From CALZIK01 sp945787635 (GTDB lineage: Bacteria; Acidobacteriota; Thermoanaerobaculia; Multivoradales; JAHEKO01): 64,000 nucleotides of DNA. The notes beneath the pieces are model-generated. The model was not told the origin of the DNA and made no database searches. It was given only the letters and a program-made list of their open reading frames with translations. The DNA is taken from contig CAMYNM010000007.1 of the NCBI GenBank assembly GCA_947259725.1, positions 1 to 64,000 on the forward strand. Direction: 5' to 3'. The stretch's first letter is position 1; every line of letters begins with the position of its first letter. The position numbers and the translations under genes are program-made. This document shows positions 1 to 8,103 of the stretch, piece after piece.

Positions 1-191
1 GCCGGTTGGGAGCAGGGGTGGTGCTCGATTCGCTGTCCGAGGGCGTGGTTCTCGCCGGGCTGCGGGCGTTCATGGAAGACTACGCAAGGCTGGCGAAGGG
101 AGCCATGACGTCGGATCTGTCCGAGTTTTCGCGCGACGGATTTCTCGACGCCTACGGTCGTCTCTACAGCGAAGCCCTTGCCGATTCCTGA
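1..191 (+). CDS. C-terminal end of a glycosyltransferase (partial)
   Basis: The open frame enters from the left edge and stops at TGA 189-191, so only about 62 residues are visible. The tail has a GVVLDSLSEG stretch, an amphipathic helix and an ending of the form FSRDGFLDAYGRLYSEAL. This resembles the end of GT-B (GT4-like) glycosyltransferases, where a Val-rich strand is followed by a terminal helix. It lies 9 bases before a methyltransferase and further glycosyltransferases on the same strand, which supports an exopolysaccharide role. The family call rests on a short tail only. Confidence 0.45.
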   Translation, partial: RLGAGVVLDSLSEGVVLAGLRAFMEDYARLAKGAMTSDLSEFSRDGFLDAYGRLYSEALADS

Positions 192-200
192 TCTCGAGCG

Positions 201-1025
201 ATGCCCCATTCGCCCCCAGTCCCCAAGCTTCGTTCGGACCCCGCGCTCGACGAGCTGCGCCCCTGGTACCACGACTTCAGCGCACTCGGCCTGGATACCG
301 GCGCCGTCCCAGCCGGCGCCTCCGCGCGGATCGCCGCCCGGCTCGCCCAGCTTTGTGCGGGAGCCGTCCCGGGCTCGGTGGGCAGACGACTCTACCGGCG
401 CGCGAGCGCCCTGCGATCCAAGGCCCATCGCGCCAACCAGCATCAGAAGGAAGCGGTGCTCGTGCCCCTGCTGGAAGAAGCCCTGGCCGACCTGGGCGCA
501 GAGCCCTCGTGTCTCGATCTCTTCTGCTCCGACGGGTACTACAGCTGCGTCACGGCGAAAGCCAGACCCGACGCCCGGGTCCTGGGCGTGGACATGGACG
601 ACGACAACATCCACCGCGCCCGGGTCGCGGGGCGGCTTTTGGGACTGAACGGGCTTCGGTTCATTCGCGAAGACGTCCGGTCCTTCGTGTCCCGCTCTTC
701 GGAACGGTTCAACCTGGTTCTCTGTGCAGGCGGTCTTTATCACCTCGACAATCCACGCGAACTGCTCGCGGACCTCGAACGGGTCTGCTCGAAGTCCCTG
801 GTGCTCCAGACCGTAGTCAGCCTCGACGACGAGTCGGCTGACTACTTCGAGAGTCCGGCGCCCGGCTGGAGCCACGGCTGCCGCTTCAGCCACGCCCGCC
901 TGCTCGGCTGGCTCGACGAGCTCGGCTGGCAGGTGAGAACGACGAGGCGCAACGAGCTTCCCGGCAACCGGCGGGCGCGGGACCGCGGTTCGAGCTACGT
1001 TCTCTGCGAAGCGCCGCCCCGGTGA
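201..1025 (+). CDS. SAM-dependent class I methyltransferase
   Basis: This 274-residue protein has a Rossmann-type methyltransferase core. Motif I (LDLFCSDGYYS) is at about residues 105-115, the acidic SAM-ribose residue is in GVDMDDDN at about 129-136, and a motif IV-like strand (FNLVLCAGGLYHL) is at about 170-182. The N-terminal 90 residues are less conserved and helical. The ATG at 201 follows the previous stop closely, and the next gene starts 13 bases after its end, so it looks like part of one exopolysaccharide operon. A role in methylating a glycan or its precursor is inferred from context; the acceptor is unknown. Confidence 0.8.
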   Translation: MPHSPPVPKLRSDPALDELRPWYHDFSALGLDTGAVPAGASARIAARLAQLCAGAVPGSVGRRLYRRASALRSKAHRANQHQKEAVLVPLLEEALADLGAEPSCLDLFCSDGYYSCVTAKARPDARVLGVDMDDDNIHRARVAGRLLGLNGLRFIREDVRSFVSRSSERFNLVLCAGGLYHLDNPRELLADLERVCSKSLVLQTVVSLDDESADYFESPAPGWSHGCRFSHARLLGWLDELGWQVRTTRRNELPGNRRARDRGSSYVLCEAPPR

Positions 1026-1038
1026 GGACGAACCGCGC

Positions 1039-2037
1039 ATGAAGGACTCGCTCGTGGCGATCTGCACCGTCACCCAGAACGCGGCGGCCGACCTGCCTCG
1101 CTATCTTCAGGCGCTCGAACGCCTGGCGCATCGCCCCCTGGAGGTCATCGTGGTTGATTGCGCGAGCACGGACTCGACCGTCGAAACTCTCGCCCGTGCG
1201 TCGATACAGGGAGCAAATCTGCGCGTGATCGAGCTCGAAGAAAACGTCGGCTTCGCGAATGGGATGAATCGCGCCCTGGCCGCGAGCTCGGCTCCTTTCG
1301 CCTTGAGCCTGAACGCCGACGCGCTGCCCGCGACCGACTACGTAGGGCGCCTGCTGGCGCGGTTCGAGAGCCACCCCGAACTCCGCGTCGGAGCCGTGAC
1401 CGGACGCCTTTCGCGATTTCGAAGCGGCGACGAGCCGGCCGTGCTCGACGCCGCCGGTATGCGTCTGACGCTGAACTGGCGCCACCACGACCGGGGCTCG
1501 AGCGAACCCGACGTCGGGCAGTACGACCGAGCGGAGCGGGTCTTCGGGGGCACCGGGGCCGCCACGCTCTTCTTCCGCCCGGCTCTCGAGGACGCCGCCA
1601 TCGACGGCGAAGTTTTCCTCGACGAGTTCCACTCCTTTCGCGAGGACGCCGAGCTCTCGTTTCGGCTTCGCGAGCGCGGCTGGGAGATCCTCTATGAGCC
1701 GCGCGCGATCGCCTCGCATCGCCGGCACAACCTCCCGGGTAGGCGCAGCGCGATGCCCGATCATGTCAACCTCCACTCGGTGAAGAATCGTTTCCTGTTG
1801 CGCGCCTACCACGAGACCTGGGCAAGCTTCATGGTGACTCTCGGCTTTCCCCTTGTTCGGGATCTCGCCGTGATCGCCTACGTTCTGCTTCGCGAGCACA
1901 GCTCTCGACCCGCTCTCACCTGGCTATGGAAGAACCGACGGCATGTGCTTCGAAGGCGGCGGCACATTCAAGAACGCGTGAGAGTCCCGCGCCGGCGCCT
2001 CGCCGCGTGGTTTCTGAGATCGGGCCAACCGCTTTGA
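1039..2037 (+). CDS. Family 2 glycosyltransferase (rhamnosyltransferase-like)
   Basis: This 332-residue protein has a GT-A fold. The N-terminal strand VAICTVTQN is followed by VIVVDCASTDST at about 37-48, a DXD-like NAD at about 92-94, and the acceptor-side EDAELSFRLRERGW at about 202-215. The layout resembles the rhamnosyltransferase/WcaE-like GT2 group that assembles surface polysaccharides at the cytoplasmic face. The downstream dTDP-rhamnose genes make a rhamnose donor plausible, but the donor cannot be read from sequence. Its stop (2035-2037) overlaps the likely TTG start of the next gene. Confidence 0.85.
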   Translation: MKDSLVAICTVTQNAAADLPRYLQALERLAHRPLEVIVVDCASTDSTVETLARASIQGANLRVIELEENVGFANGMNRALAASSAPFALSLNADALPATDYVGRLLARFESHPELRVGAVTGRLSRFRSGDEPAVLDAAGMRLTLNWRHHDRGSSEPDVGQYDRAERVFGGTGAATLFFRPALEDAAIDGEVFLDEFHSFREDAELSFRLRERGWEILYEPRAIASHRRHNLPGRRSAMPDHVNLHSVKNRFLLRAYHETWASFMVTLGFPLVRDLAVIAYVLLREHSSRPALTWLWKNRRHVLRRRRHIQERVRVPRRRLAAWFLRSGQPL

Positions 2038-3161
2038 GGCGGCTTCGTGTAGCCCTGCTCGGCAGCCGCGGCATTCCGGCCTGCTACGGCGGCTTCGAAA
2101 CCCTGATGGAGGAACTGGCACCACGGCTGGTGCGGCGAGGCTTGGCGGTCACGGTCTACTGCAGGTCGCGCTACACCCCCCGCGAAACGACCGAGTTTCA
2201 AGGGGTACGCCTGGTTCGCCTCCCGAGCATCTACACCAAGTACGCCGAAACGCCGGTCCACACCGCGCTCGCGTGCCTCCACGCGGCGGGAGAGAGGTTC
2301 GATGCAGCGCTTCTGGTCAACGGAGCCAACGCGGTGTTCGCGCCCGTTTTGAGCGCCACCGGCGCGCCGGTGGCGCTCAACGTCGACGGGATCGAAAGGC
2401 AGCGCACCAAATGGGGGCCGGTCGGGCGCGCGGTCTATTCGCTCTCGGAACGGCTCGCGGTGGCGCTGCCGACGGCTCTCATCAGCGACGCCGAAGTGAT
2501 CCGGGACTACTATCTCGAGCGCTACCGAGCCGAGTCGATCGTGATCGCCTACGGGGTCGATCCCAGGCCGCTCCCGCCGGGAGAGATCTTCGAACGGCTC
2601 GGGCTCGAGCCCCGTCGCTACTTTCTGTACGTGAGCCGTTTCGAGCCCGAGAACAACCCTCACCGAGTGGTCGAAGCGTACCGGGCGGTGGGTGGAGACC
2701 TGCCACTGGTCATGGTGGGCGGAGCCCCATATGCCGCGGACTTCATCGCCGGGTTCACCGGAGACAGCGGAGACAGCGGAGACAGCGATTCGCGGGTGCT
2801 GTTTCCGGGGCCGATCTACGGAGACGGCTACCGCGAGCTGCTGTCTCACGCCCTGGCGTTCATCCAGGCGACCCAGGTGGGCGGTACCCACCCGGCCCTG
2901 GTAGAGGCCATGGGCTACGGCAACTGCGTGATCGTCAACGACACACCGGAAAACCGCGAAGTGGCGGGGAGTGCAGGCGTCTACTTCAGGGTCTCCCAAC
3001 TCGGCACCCTGTCCGCGGCCGTCGAGCGCTTCAGGCTCGACCCGGCCGCCGCTCTCGAGCATGGTGCGCGGGCGGCCCGTCGGGCCGGCAGGCGCTACTC
3101 CTGGGCGTCCGTCGCCGACCGCTACGCCGAGCTGTTTCGAGAGCTCGCCGGGCGGTCCTGA
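2034..3161 (+). CDS. GT4 glycosyltransferase with DUF1972-type N-terminus
   Basis: The frame is open from 1926, but homology begins near residue 1 of a TTG start at 2034 (alternative GTG at 2007), giving about 375 residues. The N-terminus GSRGIPACYGGFETLMEEL is typical of DUF1972 rhamnosyltransferases. The C-terminal GT-B half has VSRFEPENNPHRVVEA and a donor-site THPALVEAMGYGNCVIVND segment. It probably adds a rhamnose or another hexose to a lipid-linked glycan. A three-copy 9-base repeat at 2761-2787 encodes Gly-Asp-Ser triplets between the two halves of the C-terminal domain. Confidence 0.85.
   Translation: MRRLRVALLGSRGIPACYGGFETLMEELAPRLVRRGLAVTVYCRSRYTPRETTEFQGVRLVRLPSIYTKYAETPVHTALACLHAAGERFDAALLVNGANAVFAPVLSATGAPVALNVDGIERQRTKWGPVGRAVYSLSERLAVALPTALISDAEVIRDYYLERYRAESIVIAYGVDPRPLPPGEIFERLGLEPRRYFLYVSRFEPENNPHRVVEAYRAVGGDLPLVMVGGAPYAADFIAGFTGDSGDSGDSDSRVLFPGPIYGDGYRELLSHALAFIQATQVGGTHPALVEAMGYGNCVIVNDTPENREVAGSAGVYFRVSQLGTLSAAVERFRLDPAAALEHGARAARRAGRRYSWASVADRYAELFRELAGRS
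2761..2787 (+). repeat. Three tandem 9-bp repeats inside a glycosyltransferase gene
   Basis: The unit gagacagcg is present three times without interruption and is followed by a partial fourth copy. It is in frame and encodes repeated Gly-Asp-Ser. Copy-number change would alter protein length without shifting the frame. Confidence 0.9.
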
Positions 3162-3223
3162 CAACCCCGGCTTCGCCCCGGGGTCGAGCGCCTCTATAAT
3201 CTCGGGAACGAGCCCATGAGCCC

Positions 3224-4669
3224 ATGTTGAAAGAGCGCGCAAGACTCGTGGCCGCCAGTCTGATGCTGGCCGACTGGCTGACGATTTCGGCTGCTTTCCT
3301 CGCCGCCCACACCCTGCGCGGCGGCTTCGAGCCCACTCGCCACTTCTTCGAGGGCCCGGTCCACTCGATTCTCGAATATCTGCCGTTTCTTCCCGTCGGG
3401 CTGGTGCTCTGGTCCGTGTGCCTGGTGGCGATGGGAGCCTACACTTCGCACCGGACCGCATCCAGGCTCGCGGAGGCGGGGGAGATCACCAAAGCCAGCG
3501 GGCTCGCCGGCGTCTTTTTCGTGGTTCTGGTGTTTGTCACCAAACTCGACGCGCGGCTTCTTGCGGGCGATCGAATCAGCCGCTCGCTGGTGGTTTTGTG
3601 GGTTGTTCTCGCCGTTTTCTTTCTGATCGCGGAGCGCGCCGCGATCCGATCGATCGCCAGAACCACTCGCGAGCGAGGCCGTAACTACCGCAAGATCGTC
3701 ATCGTCGGAACCTCGGAACCAGGGCGCGCCATCGCGCGGTCGATCCGCGAGCACCCTTATTGGGGCCTCAATGTGCTGGGGTTCATTTCCGATGAGTCCG
3801 AAGAACGCCGGGCATCTATCGACGGCATTCCGGTCCTAGGCTCGCTGGATCAGCTTCTATGGCTGACCGAGTCGAGCGTCATCGACGAGGTGATCCTTGC
3901 GGCTCCGAAGCTTCGCTACGAAGCCACCCTCGAAATTGTGCATCTTCTGGGTGAACGGGGTGTCTGCGCCCGGATGGGGCTTCTTCAAACGAGTCTCGGC
4001 GAGCATCCGACGATCGAGCGCCTCGGCGCGGTTCCCATGCTGACGTTCAACCCGACTCAGGTCGGGGAATTCGATCTGCTCTTGAAACGCGTCGTGGACC
4101 TGGCGGTCTCCGTGCCGTTGCTGATCGCGACCCTGCCGATCATGGCTACCATTGCCGTCGCGATCCGCATATCCTCCAAGGGGCCGGCGCTGTTTCGACA
4201 GGCGCGCGTGGGCCTTCGCGGTCGTGCCTTCACCCTCTACAAATTCCGAACGATGCGAGCGGGAGCCGAGAGCGATCGGCGCAAGCTCGAGCACCGCAAC
4301 GAGATGACCGGACCCGTATTCAAGCTTCGAGACGACCCTCGCGTCACCCGCACCGGGCGCTTCTTGCGGCGTTTCAGCCTGGACGAGCTTCCCCAACTCT
4401 GGAATGTCGTCAAGGGTGACATGAGTCTGGTCGGACCTCGGCCACCGACGCCCGAAGAAGTCACCCAGTACCGTCCCGGGCAGCGCCGACGACTGTCGAT
4501 GAGACCAGGCCTCACCTGTCTCTGGCAAATCACCGGCCGCAGCGAGATCGATTTCGATCGCTGGGTGGCTCTGGACCTCGAGTACATCGACAACTGGTCG
4601 CCTTGGTTGGACATCAAGATCCTCGCGCGCACGGTTCCGGCGGTGTTCTCGGGTCGCGGGGCCTTCTAA
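3224..4669 (+). CDS. Polyprenyl-phosphate sugar-phosphate transferase (WbaP/WcaJ-like)
   Basis: This 481-residue protein probably starts glycan assembly by moving a sugar-1-phosphate from a nucleotide sugar to undecaprenyl phosphate in the inner membrane. The first 140 residues hold several hydrophobic helices. A Rossmann-like domain (KIVIVGTSEPGRAIA, about 157-171) follows. After a membrane helix near 290-310 comes the catalytic domain, with LYKFRTMRAG at about 338-347 and DELPQLWNVVKGDMSLVGPR at about 386-405. The length fits the two-domain family. It sits directly upstream of rmlA. The sugar transferred (glucose, galactose or other) is unknown. Confidence 0.92.
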   Translation: MLKERARLVAASLMLADWLTISAAFLAAHTLRGGFEPTRHFFEGPVHSILEYLPFLPVGLVLWSVCLVAMGAYTSHRTASRLAEAGEITKASGLAGVFFVVLVFVTKLDARLLAGDRISRSLVVLWVVLAVFFLIAERAAIRSIARTTRERGRNYRKIVIVGTSEPGRAIARSIREHPYWGLNVLGFISDESEERRASIDGIPVLGSLDQLLWLTESSVIDEVILAAPKLRYEATLEIVHLLGERGVCARMGLLQTSLGEHPTIERLGAVPMLTFNPTQVGEFDLLLKRVVDLAVSVPLLIATLPIMATIAVAIRISSKGPALFRQARVGLRGRAFTLYKFRTMRAGAESDRRKLEHRNEMTGPVFKLRDDPRVTRTGRFLRRFSLDELPQLWNVVKGDMSLVGPRPPTPEEVTQYRPGQRRRLSMRPGLTCLWQITGRSEIDFDRWVALDLEYIDNWSPWLDIKILARTVPAVFSGRGAF

Positions 4670-4684
4670 AAGGAGTTTCCGACA

Positions 4685-5581
4685 GTGACTGCTACACCAC
4701 GCGGAATCCTCCTGTCTGGAGGCACCGGAAGCCGGCTTCACCCGGTCACGATCTCGCTGTCCAAACAGCTCATGCCGGTCTACGACAAGCCGATGGTCTA
4801 CTACCCCCTGACCACCCTCATGCTGGCCGGAATACGCGACGTGCTGGTCATCACCACGGCGCGCGATCTCGAGTCCTATCGATCGTTGCTGGGTGACGGC
4901 TCGCAGTGGGGAATCTCGCTGAGCTATGCGGTGCAGGACGAACCACGCGGCATCGCCGAAGCCTTCATAATCGGCCGCGATTTCATCGGCGCCTCTCCGG
5001 TCTCACTCGTTCTCGGGGACAACATCTTCTACTCACAGGGCCTCTCGGAAAGACTCCAAAGGGTCGCCAGGCGGACGTCCGGAGCGACGGTCTTCGGCTA
5101 CTGGGTAAAGGATCCTCAGCGCTACGGCGTCGTGAGCTTCGACCCGGCGGGAAACGTGACCTCGATCGAGGAGAAACCCCCAAAACCCAAGTCTCACTAC
5201 GCCGTTACCGGCCTCTACTTCTACGACGGCGACGTTGTCGAGATCGCCGAGAGTCTCAGTCCTTCCGGGCGCGGAGAATTGGAGATTACCGACGTCAATC
5301 GCACCTACCTCGAGCGCGGTGACCTCAGAGTGGAACTCCTCGGCCGAGGCACCGCCTGGCTCGACACGGGCACGCACAACTCGCTCCTCGACGCCGCCAA
5401 CTTCGTTCACGCGGTCGAAGAACGACAAGGGCTAAAGATCGCCTGCCCCGAAGAGATCGCCTTCCGGCTCGGATTCATCGATTCCGCACAGCTAGAAAAA
5501 CTCGCCGCGGCCTACGCCAACTCCGGATACGGCCGCTACCTCCTCGAGATTCTCACCGACCCCCCTCCGGTTCTGGAATGA
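4685..5581 (+). CDS. rmlA: Glucose-1-phosphate thymidylyltransferase
   Basis: RmlA makes dTDP-glucose from glucose-1-phosphate and dTTP, the first step to dTDP-L-rhamnose. The 298 residues show the nucleotide-binding loop SGGTGSRLHPVT (about 11-22), the metal-site VLGDNIFY and the IEEKP segment. The start is GTG at 4685, supported by an AGGAG motif at about 4672-4676 with good spacing. The stop overlaps the rmlC ATG (ATGA). It heads an rmlA-C-D-B cluster, an order often seen in O-antigen loci. Confidence 0.97.
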   Translation: MTATPRGILLSGGTGSRLHPVTISLSKQLMPVYDKPMVYYPLTTLMLAGIRDVLVITTARDLESYRSLLGDGSQWGISLSYAVQDEPRGIAEAFIIGRDFIGASPVSLVLGDNIFYSQGLSERLQRVARRTSGATVFGYWVKDPQRYGVVSFDPAGNVTSIEEKPPKPKSHYAVTGLYFYDGDVVEIAESLSPSGRGELEITDVNRTYLERGDLRVELLGRGTAWLDTGTHNSLLDAANFVHAVEERQGLKIACPEEIAFRLGFIDSAQLEKLAAAYANSGYGRYLLEILTDPPPVLE

Positions 5582-6123
5582 AGCTTCAGCCGACCGAGGT
5601 CCGGGACGTGATGCTCATCGAGCCGCGGGTGTTTGCGGATGAACGTGGTTTCTTCCTGGAGAGTTGGAATCGCGCCAGCTTCGAAGCCGGCGGTATCGAT
5701 ACACCCTTCGTGCAGGACAACCACTCCCACTCGGCGGCTGGTACGCTGCGCGGTCTTCACTACCAGGTCACCCGTCCGCAGGGAAAGCTCGTTCGGGTGG
5801 TTCGAGGCGCGGTGTTCGATGTCGCCGTAGATCTCAGGCGCAGCTCCCCGACGTTCGGGCGCTGGACCGGCTGCGAGCTTTCGGCCGACAACAAGCGGAT
5901 GCTCTGGATACCTCCCGGCTGCGCGCACGGCTTCTACGCCCTCTCCGATACCGACTTCCTCTACAAGTGCTCCGACTTCTACGACGCAGACGATGAGCGC
6001 ACGATCCTCTGGAACGATACCGAGCTCGAGATCGACTGGCCGCTTGACGACGCTCGTCCGCTTCTGGTGTCCGCCCGGGATCGAGCGGGAACCACGCTGC
6101 GCGATGCGGAGACGTACCCGTGA
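5578..6123 (+). CDS. rmlC: dTDP-4-dehydrorhamnose 3,5-epimerase
   Basis: RmlC epimerises C3 and C5 of dTDP-4-keto-6-deoxyglucose. The 181-residue cupin has the catalytic His in TLRGLHYQ (His61), a conserved CAHGFYAL at about 115-122 and the YKCSDFYD segment with the active-site Tyr region. Length is normal. It overlaps rmlA by 4 bases and rmlD by 4 bases (GTGA), so the genes are probably translationally coupled. Confidence 0.96.
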   Translation: MKLQPTEVRDVMLIEPRVFADERGFFLESWNRASFEAGGIDTPFVQDNHSHSAAGTLRGLHYQVTRPQGKLVRVVRGAVFDVAVDLRRSSPTFGRWTGCELSADNKRMLWIPPGCAHGFYALSDTDFLYKCSDFYDADDERTILWNDTELEIDWPLDDARPLLVSARDRAGTTLRDAETYP

Positions 6124-7007
6124 AGGCGTTCCTGGCCGGCGGTAGCGGACAGCTCGGGCGCGAGCTGCGGGCGACCGCGCCCGCGGGCGTGGTTATCGAG
6201 GCGCCGATGCGTTCCGAGCTGTCGATCACGAACAGACCTCGAACCCTCGAGGCGATCGAGGCTGCCGCTCCGGATCTGGTGATCAACGCCGCCGCCTACA
6301 CCGCCGTTGACCAAGCCGAAAGCGATCGTGAAGCCGCCTTCGCGGTCAACGCCGGCGGCGCGGCGAATCTGGCCGCCGGAGCGGCGGCGGTCGAGGCGCG
6401 GTTGATTCACGTTTCCACCGACTTCGTCTTCGACGGCGAGAAGGGCCACCCGTACCGGGTCGACGACCCGCCACACCCCCTCGGGGTCTACGGCGAAAGC
6501 AAGCTCGCCGGTGAGACCGCGGTGCGCGAAGCGCTCCCCGGCAGGAGCCTCGTGATCCGAACGTCCTGGCTCTACTCCTCACACGGCCACAACTTTGTCG
6601 CCACCATGTTGCGACTCTTCGCCGAACGCCCCGAGGTGAGCGTGGTCGCCGATCAGATCGGATCGCCAACCTGGGCCCACAACCTGGCCAAGGCCATCTG
6701 GGCGTGGTCGGCACGGCCGTCGGCTTCGGGCCTTCGGCATTTCGCCGACGCCGGCGTCGCCAGCTGGTACGACTTCGCGGTGGCGATCCGCGAACGCGCC
6801 ACCGAGCTTGGCATTCTGCCGGCCGGCGGCGACGGTGTGGCCATACGGCCTATCCCGAGCGAGAAGTATCCCACGCCGGCACGTCGCCCGGCTTCGAGCA
6901 TCCTGGACTCTTTCGCCAGTTGGGAGGAACTCGAAATGACACCCGTCCACTGGCGAGATTCCCTGTCCGCGATGCTCTCCGAGCTCCGCGTGGGCGCCCA
7001 TGCGTAG
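6120..7007 (+). CDS. rmlD: dTDP-4-dehydrorhamnose reductase
   Basis: RmlD reduces the 4-keto group to give dTDP-L-rhamnose. The 295-residue short-chain dehydrogenase has an N-terminal GSGQLGREL nucleotide loop, STDFVFDG, and the catalytic YGESK (YxxxK). The GTG start at 6120 overlaps the rmlC stop, and the gene overlaps rmlB by 8 bases. Confidence 0.95.
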   Translation: MKAFLAGGSGQLGRELRATAPAGVVIEAPMRSELSITNRPRTLEAIEAAAPDLVINAAAYTAVDQAESDREAAFAVNAGGAANLAAGAAAVEARLIHVSTDFVFDGEKGHPYRVDDPPHPLGVYGESKLAGETAVREALPGRSLVIRTSWLYSSHGHNFVATMLRLFAERPEVSVVADQIGSPTWAHNLAKAIWAWSARPSASGLRHFADAGVASWYDFAVAIRERATELGILPAGGDGVAIRPIPSEKYPTPARRPASSILDSFASWEELEMTPVHWRDSLSAMLSELRVGAHA

Positions 7008-8103
7008 GTTGCTGGTCACCGGCGGCGCCGGCTTCATCGGGGTCAACTTCGTTCATTACTGGCTTGACCGGCATCCCGAGGACCGGCTCGTCGTCCTGGA
7101 CGCCTTGACCTACGCGGGCAACCGGCGCAGCCTCGAGTCGGTGAACGCCAACGCGCAACTGCGCTTCATTCACGGCGACATCCGAGATCAGGAGCTGATC
7201 GAAGGCACTCTGGCTGACGAGCGCCTCGACACGATCGTCCATTTCGCGGCCGAGTCCCACGTCGATCGTTCGATCACGGGGCCGGACGCGTTTCTGGATG
7301 TCAACGTGCTCGGCACCCACAGCCTGCTCAAGGCCGCCCGGTCGGTCTGGCTCGAGCCCGGAGGGCCGATCCCGCACCGCTTCCATCACGTGTCCACGGA
7401 CGAGGTCTACGGCGATCTCGACGCCGACGAGCCCGGCTTCTCGGAGTCGACGCCCTACGCTCCCAACTCTCCCTATGCGGCGAGCAAGGCCGCTGCCGAT
7501 CACGTGGTGCGCGCGTACTGGAAGACCTACGGCCTGGACATGACGATCAGCAACTGCTCCAATAACTACGGACCTTTCCACTATCCGGAGAAACTGATCC
7601 CTCTGGCAATCGTCAATTTGCTCCACGGCAGGCCGATCCCCATCTACGGGAGCGGAGCCAACGTGCGAGACTGGCTCTTCGTGACCGACCATTGCCGCGG
7701 CATCGAGCGGATCCTGGAGCGCGGCAAGACAGGTCGCACGTACAACATCGGCGGCGAGTGCGAGCGCACCAATCTCGAGCTTATCGAGCAGCTTTGTCGA
7801 ACTACCGACGAAACCTTCGAGGAGGACCCGGATCTTCGCAAGCGGTTCCCGAAAGCCTGGCCATCAGCTGGTAAGGCCTGTCGAGACGCGGTCACCTTCG
7901 TCGAAGACCGGTTGGGCCATGACCGGCGCTATGCGATCGATCCTGAGCGAATCCGCACCGAGCTCGGCTTCGCGCCCGAGGTGGACCTCGAGGAAGGCCT
8001 GCGACGCACGATCCGCTGGTACCTCGACAACGTCCCGTGGTGGAGCGCCGTGATGGACGGCTCCTATCGCGAATGGATCGATGAGCAGTACGGGAGCCGC
8101 TGA
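7000..8103 (+). CDS. rmlB: dTDP-glucose 4,6-dehydratase
   Basis: RmlB converts dTDP-glucose to dTDP-4-keto-6-deoxyglucose using bound NAD. The 367 residues show TGGAGFIGVNF at the N-terminus, the catalytic STDEVYGDL (Asp-Glu pair) and YAASK. The segment SNNYGPFHYPEKLIPLAI is typical of the family. The ATG at 7000 lies inside the rmlD end; the next gene starts 23 bases before its stop. Confidence 0.96.
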   Translation: MRRLLVTGGAGFIGVNFVHYWLDRHPEDRLVVLDALTYAGNRRSLESVNANAQLRFIHGDIRDQELIEGTLADERLDTIVHFAAESHVDRSITGPDAFLDVNVLGTHSLLKAARSVWLEPGGPIPHRFHHVSTDEVYGDLDADEPGFSESTPYAPNSPYAASKAAADHVVRAYWKTYGLDMTISNCSNNYGPFHYPEKLIPLAIVNLLHGRPIPIYGSGANVRDWLFVTDHCRGIERILERGKTGRTYNIGGECERTNLELIEQLCRTTDETFEEDPDLRKRFPKAWPSAGKACRDAVTFVEDRLGHDRRYAIDPERIRTELGFAPEVDLEEGLRRTIRWYLDNVPWWSAVMDGSYREWIDEQYGSR

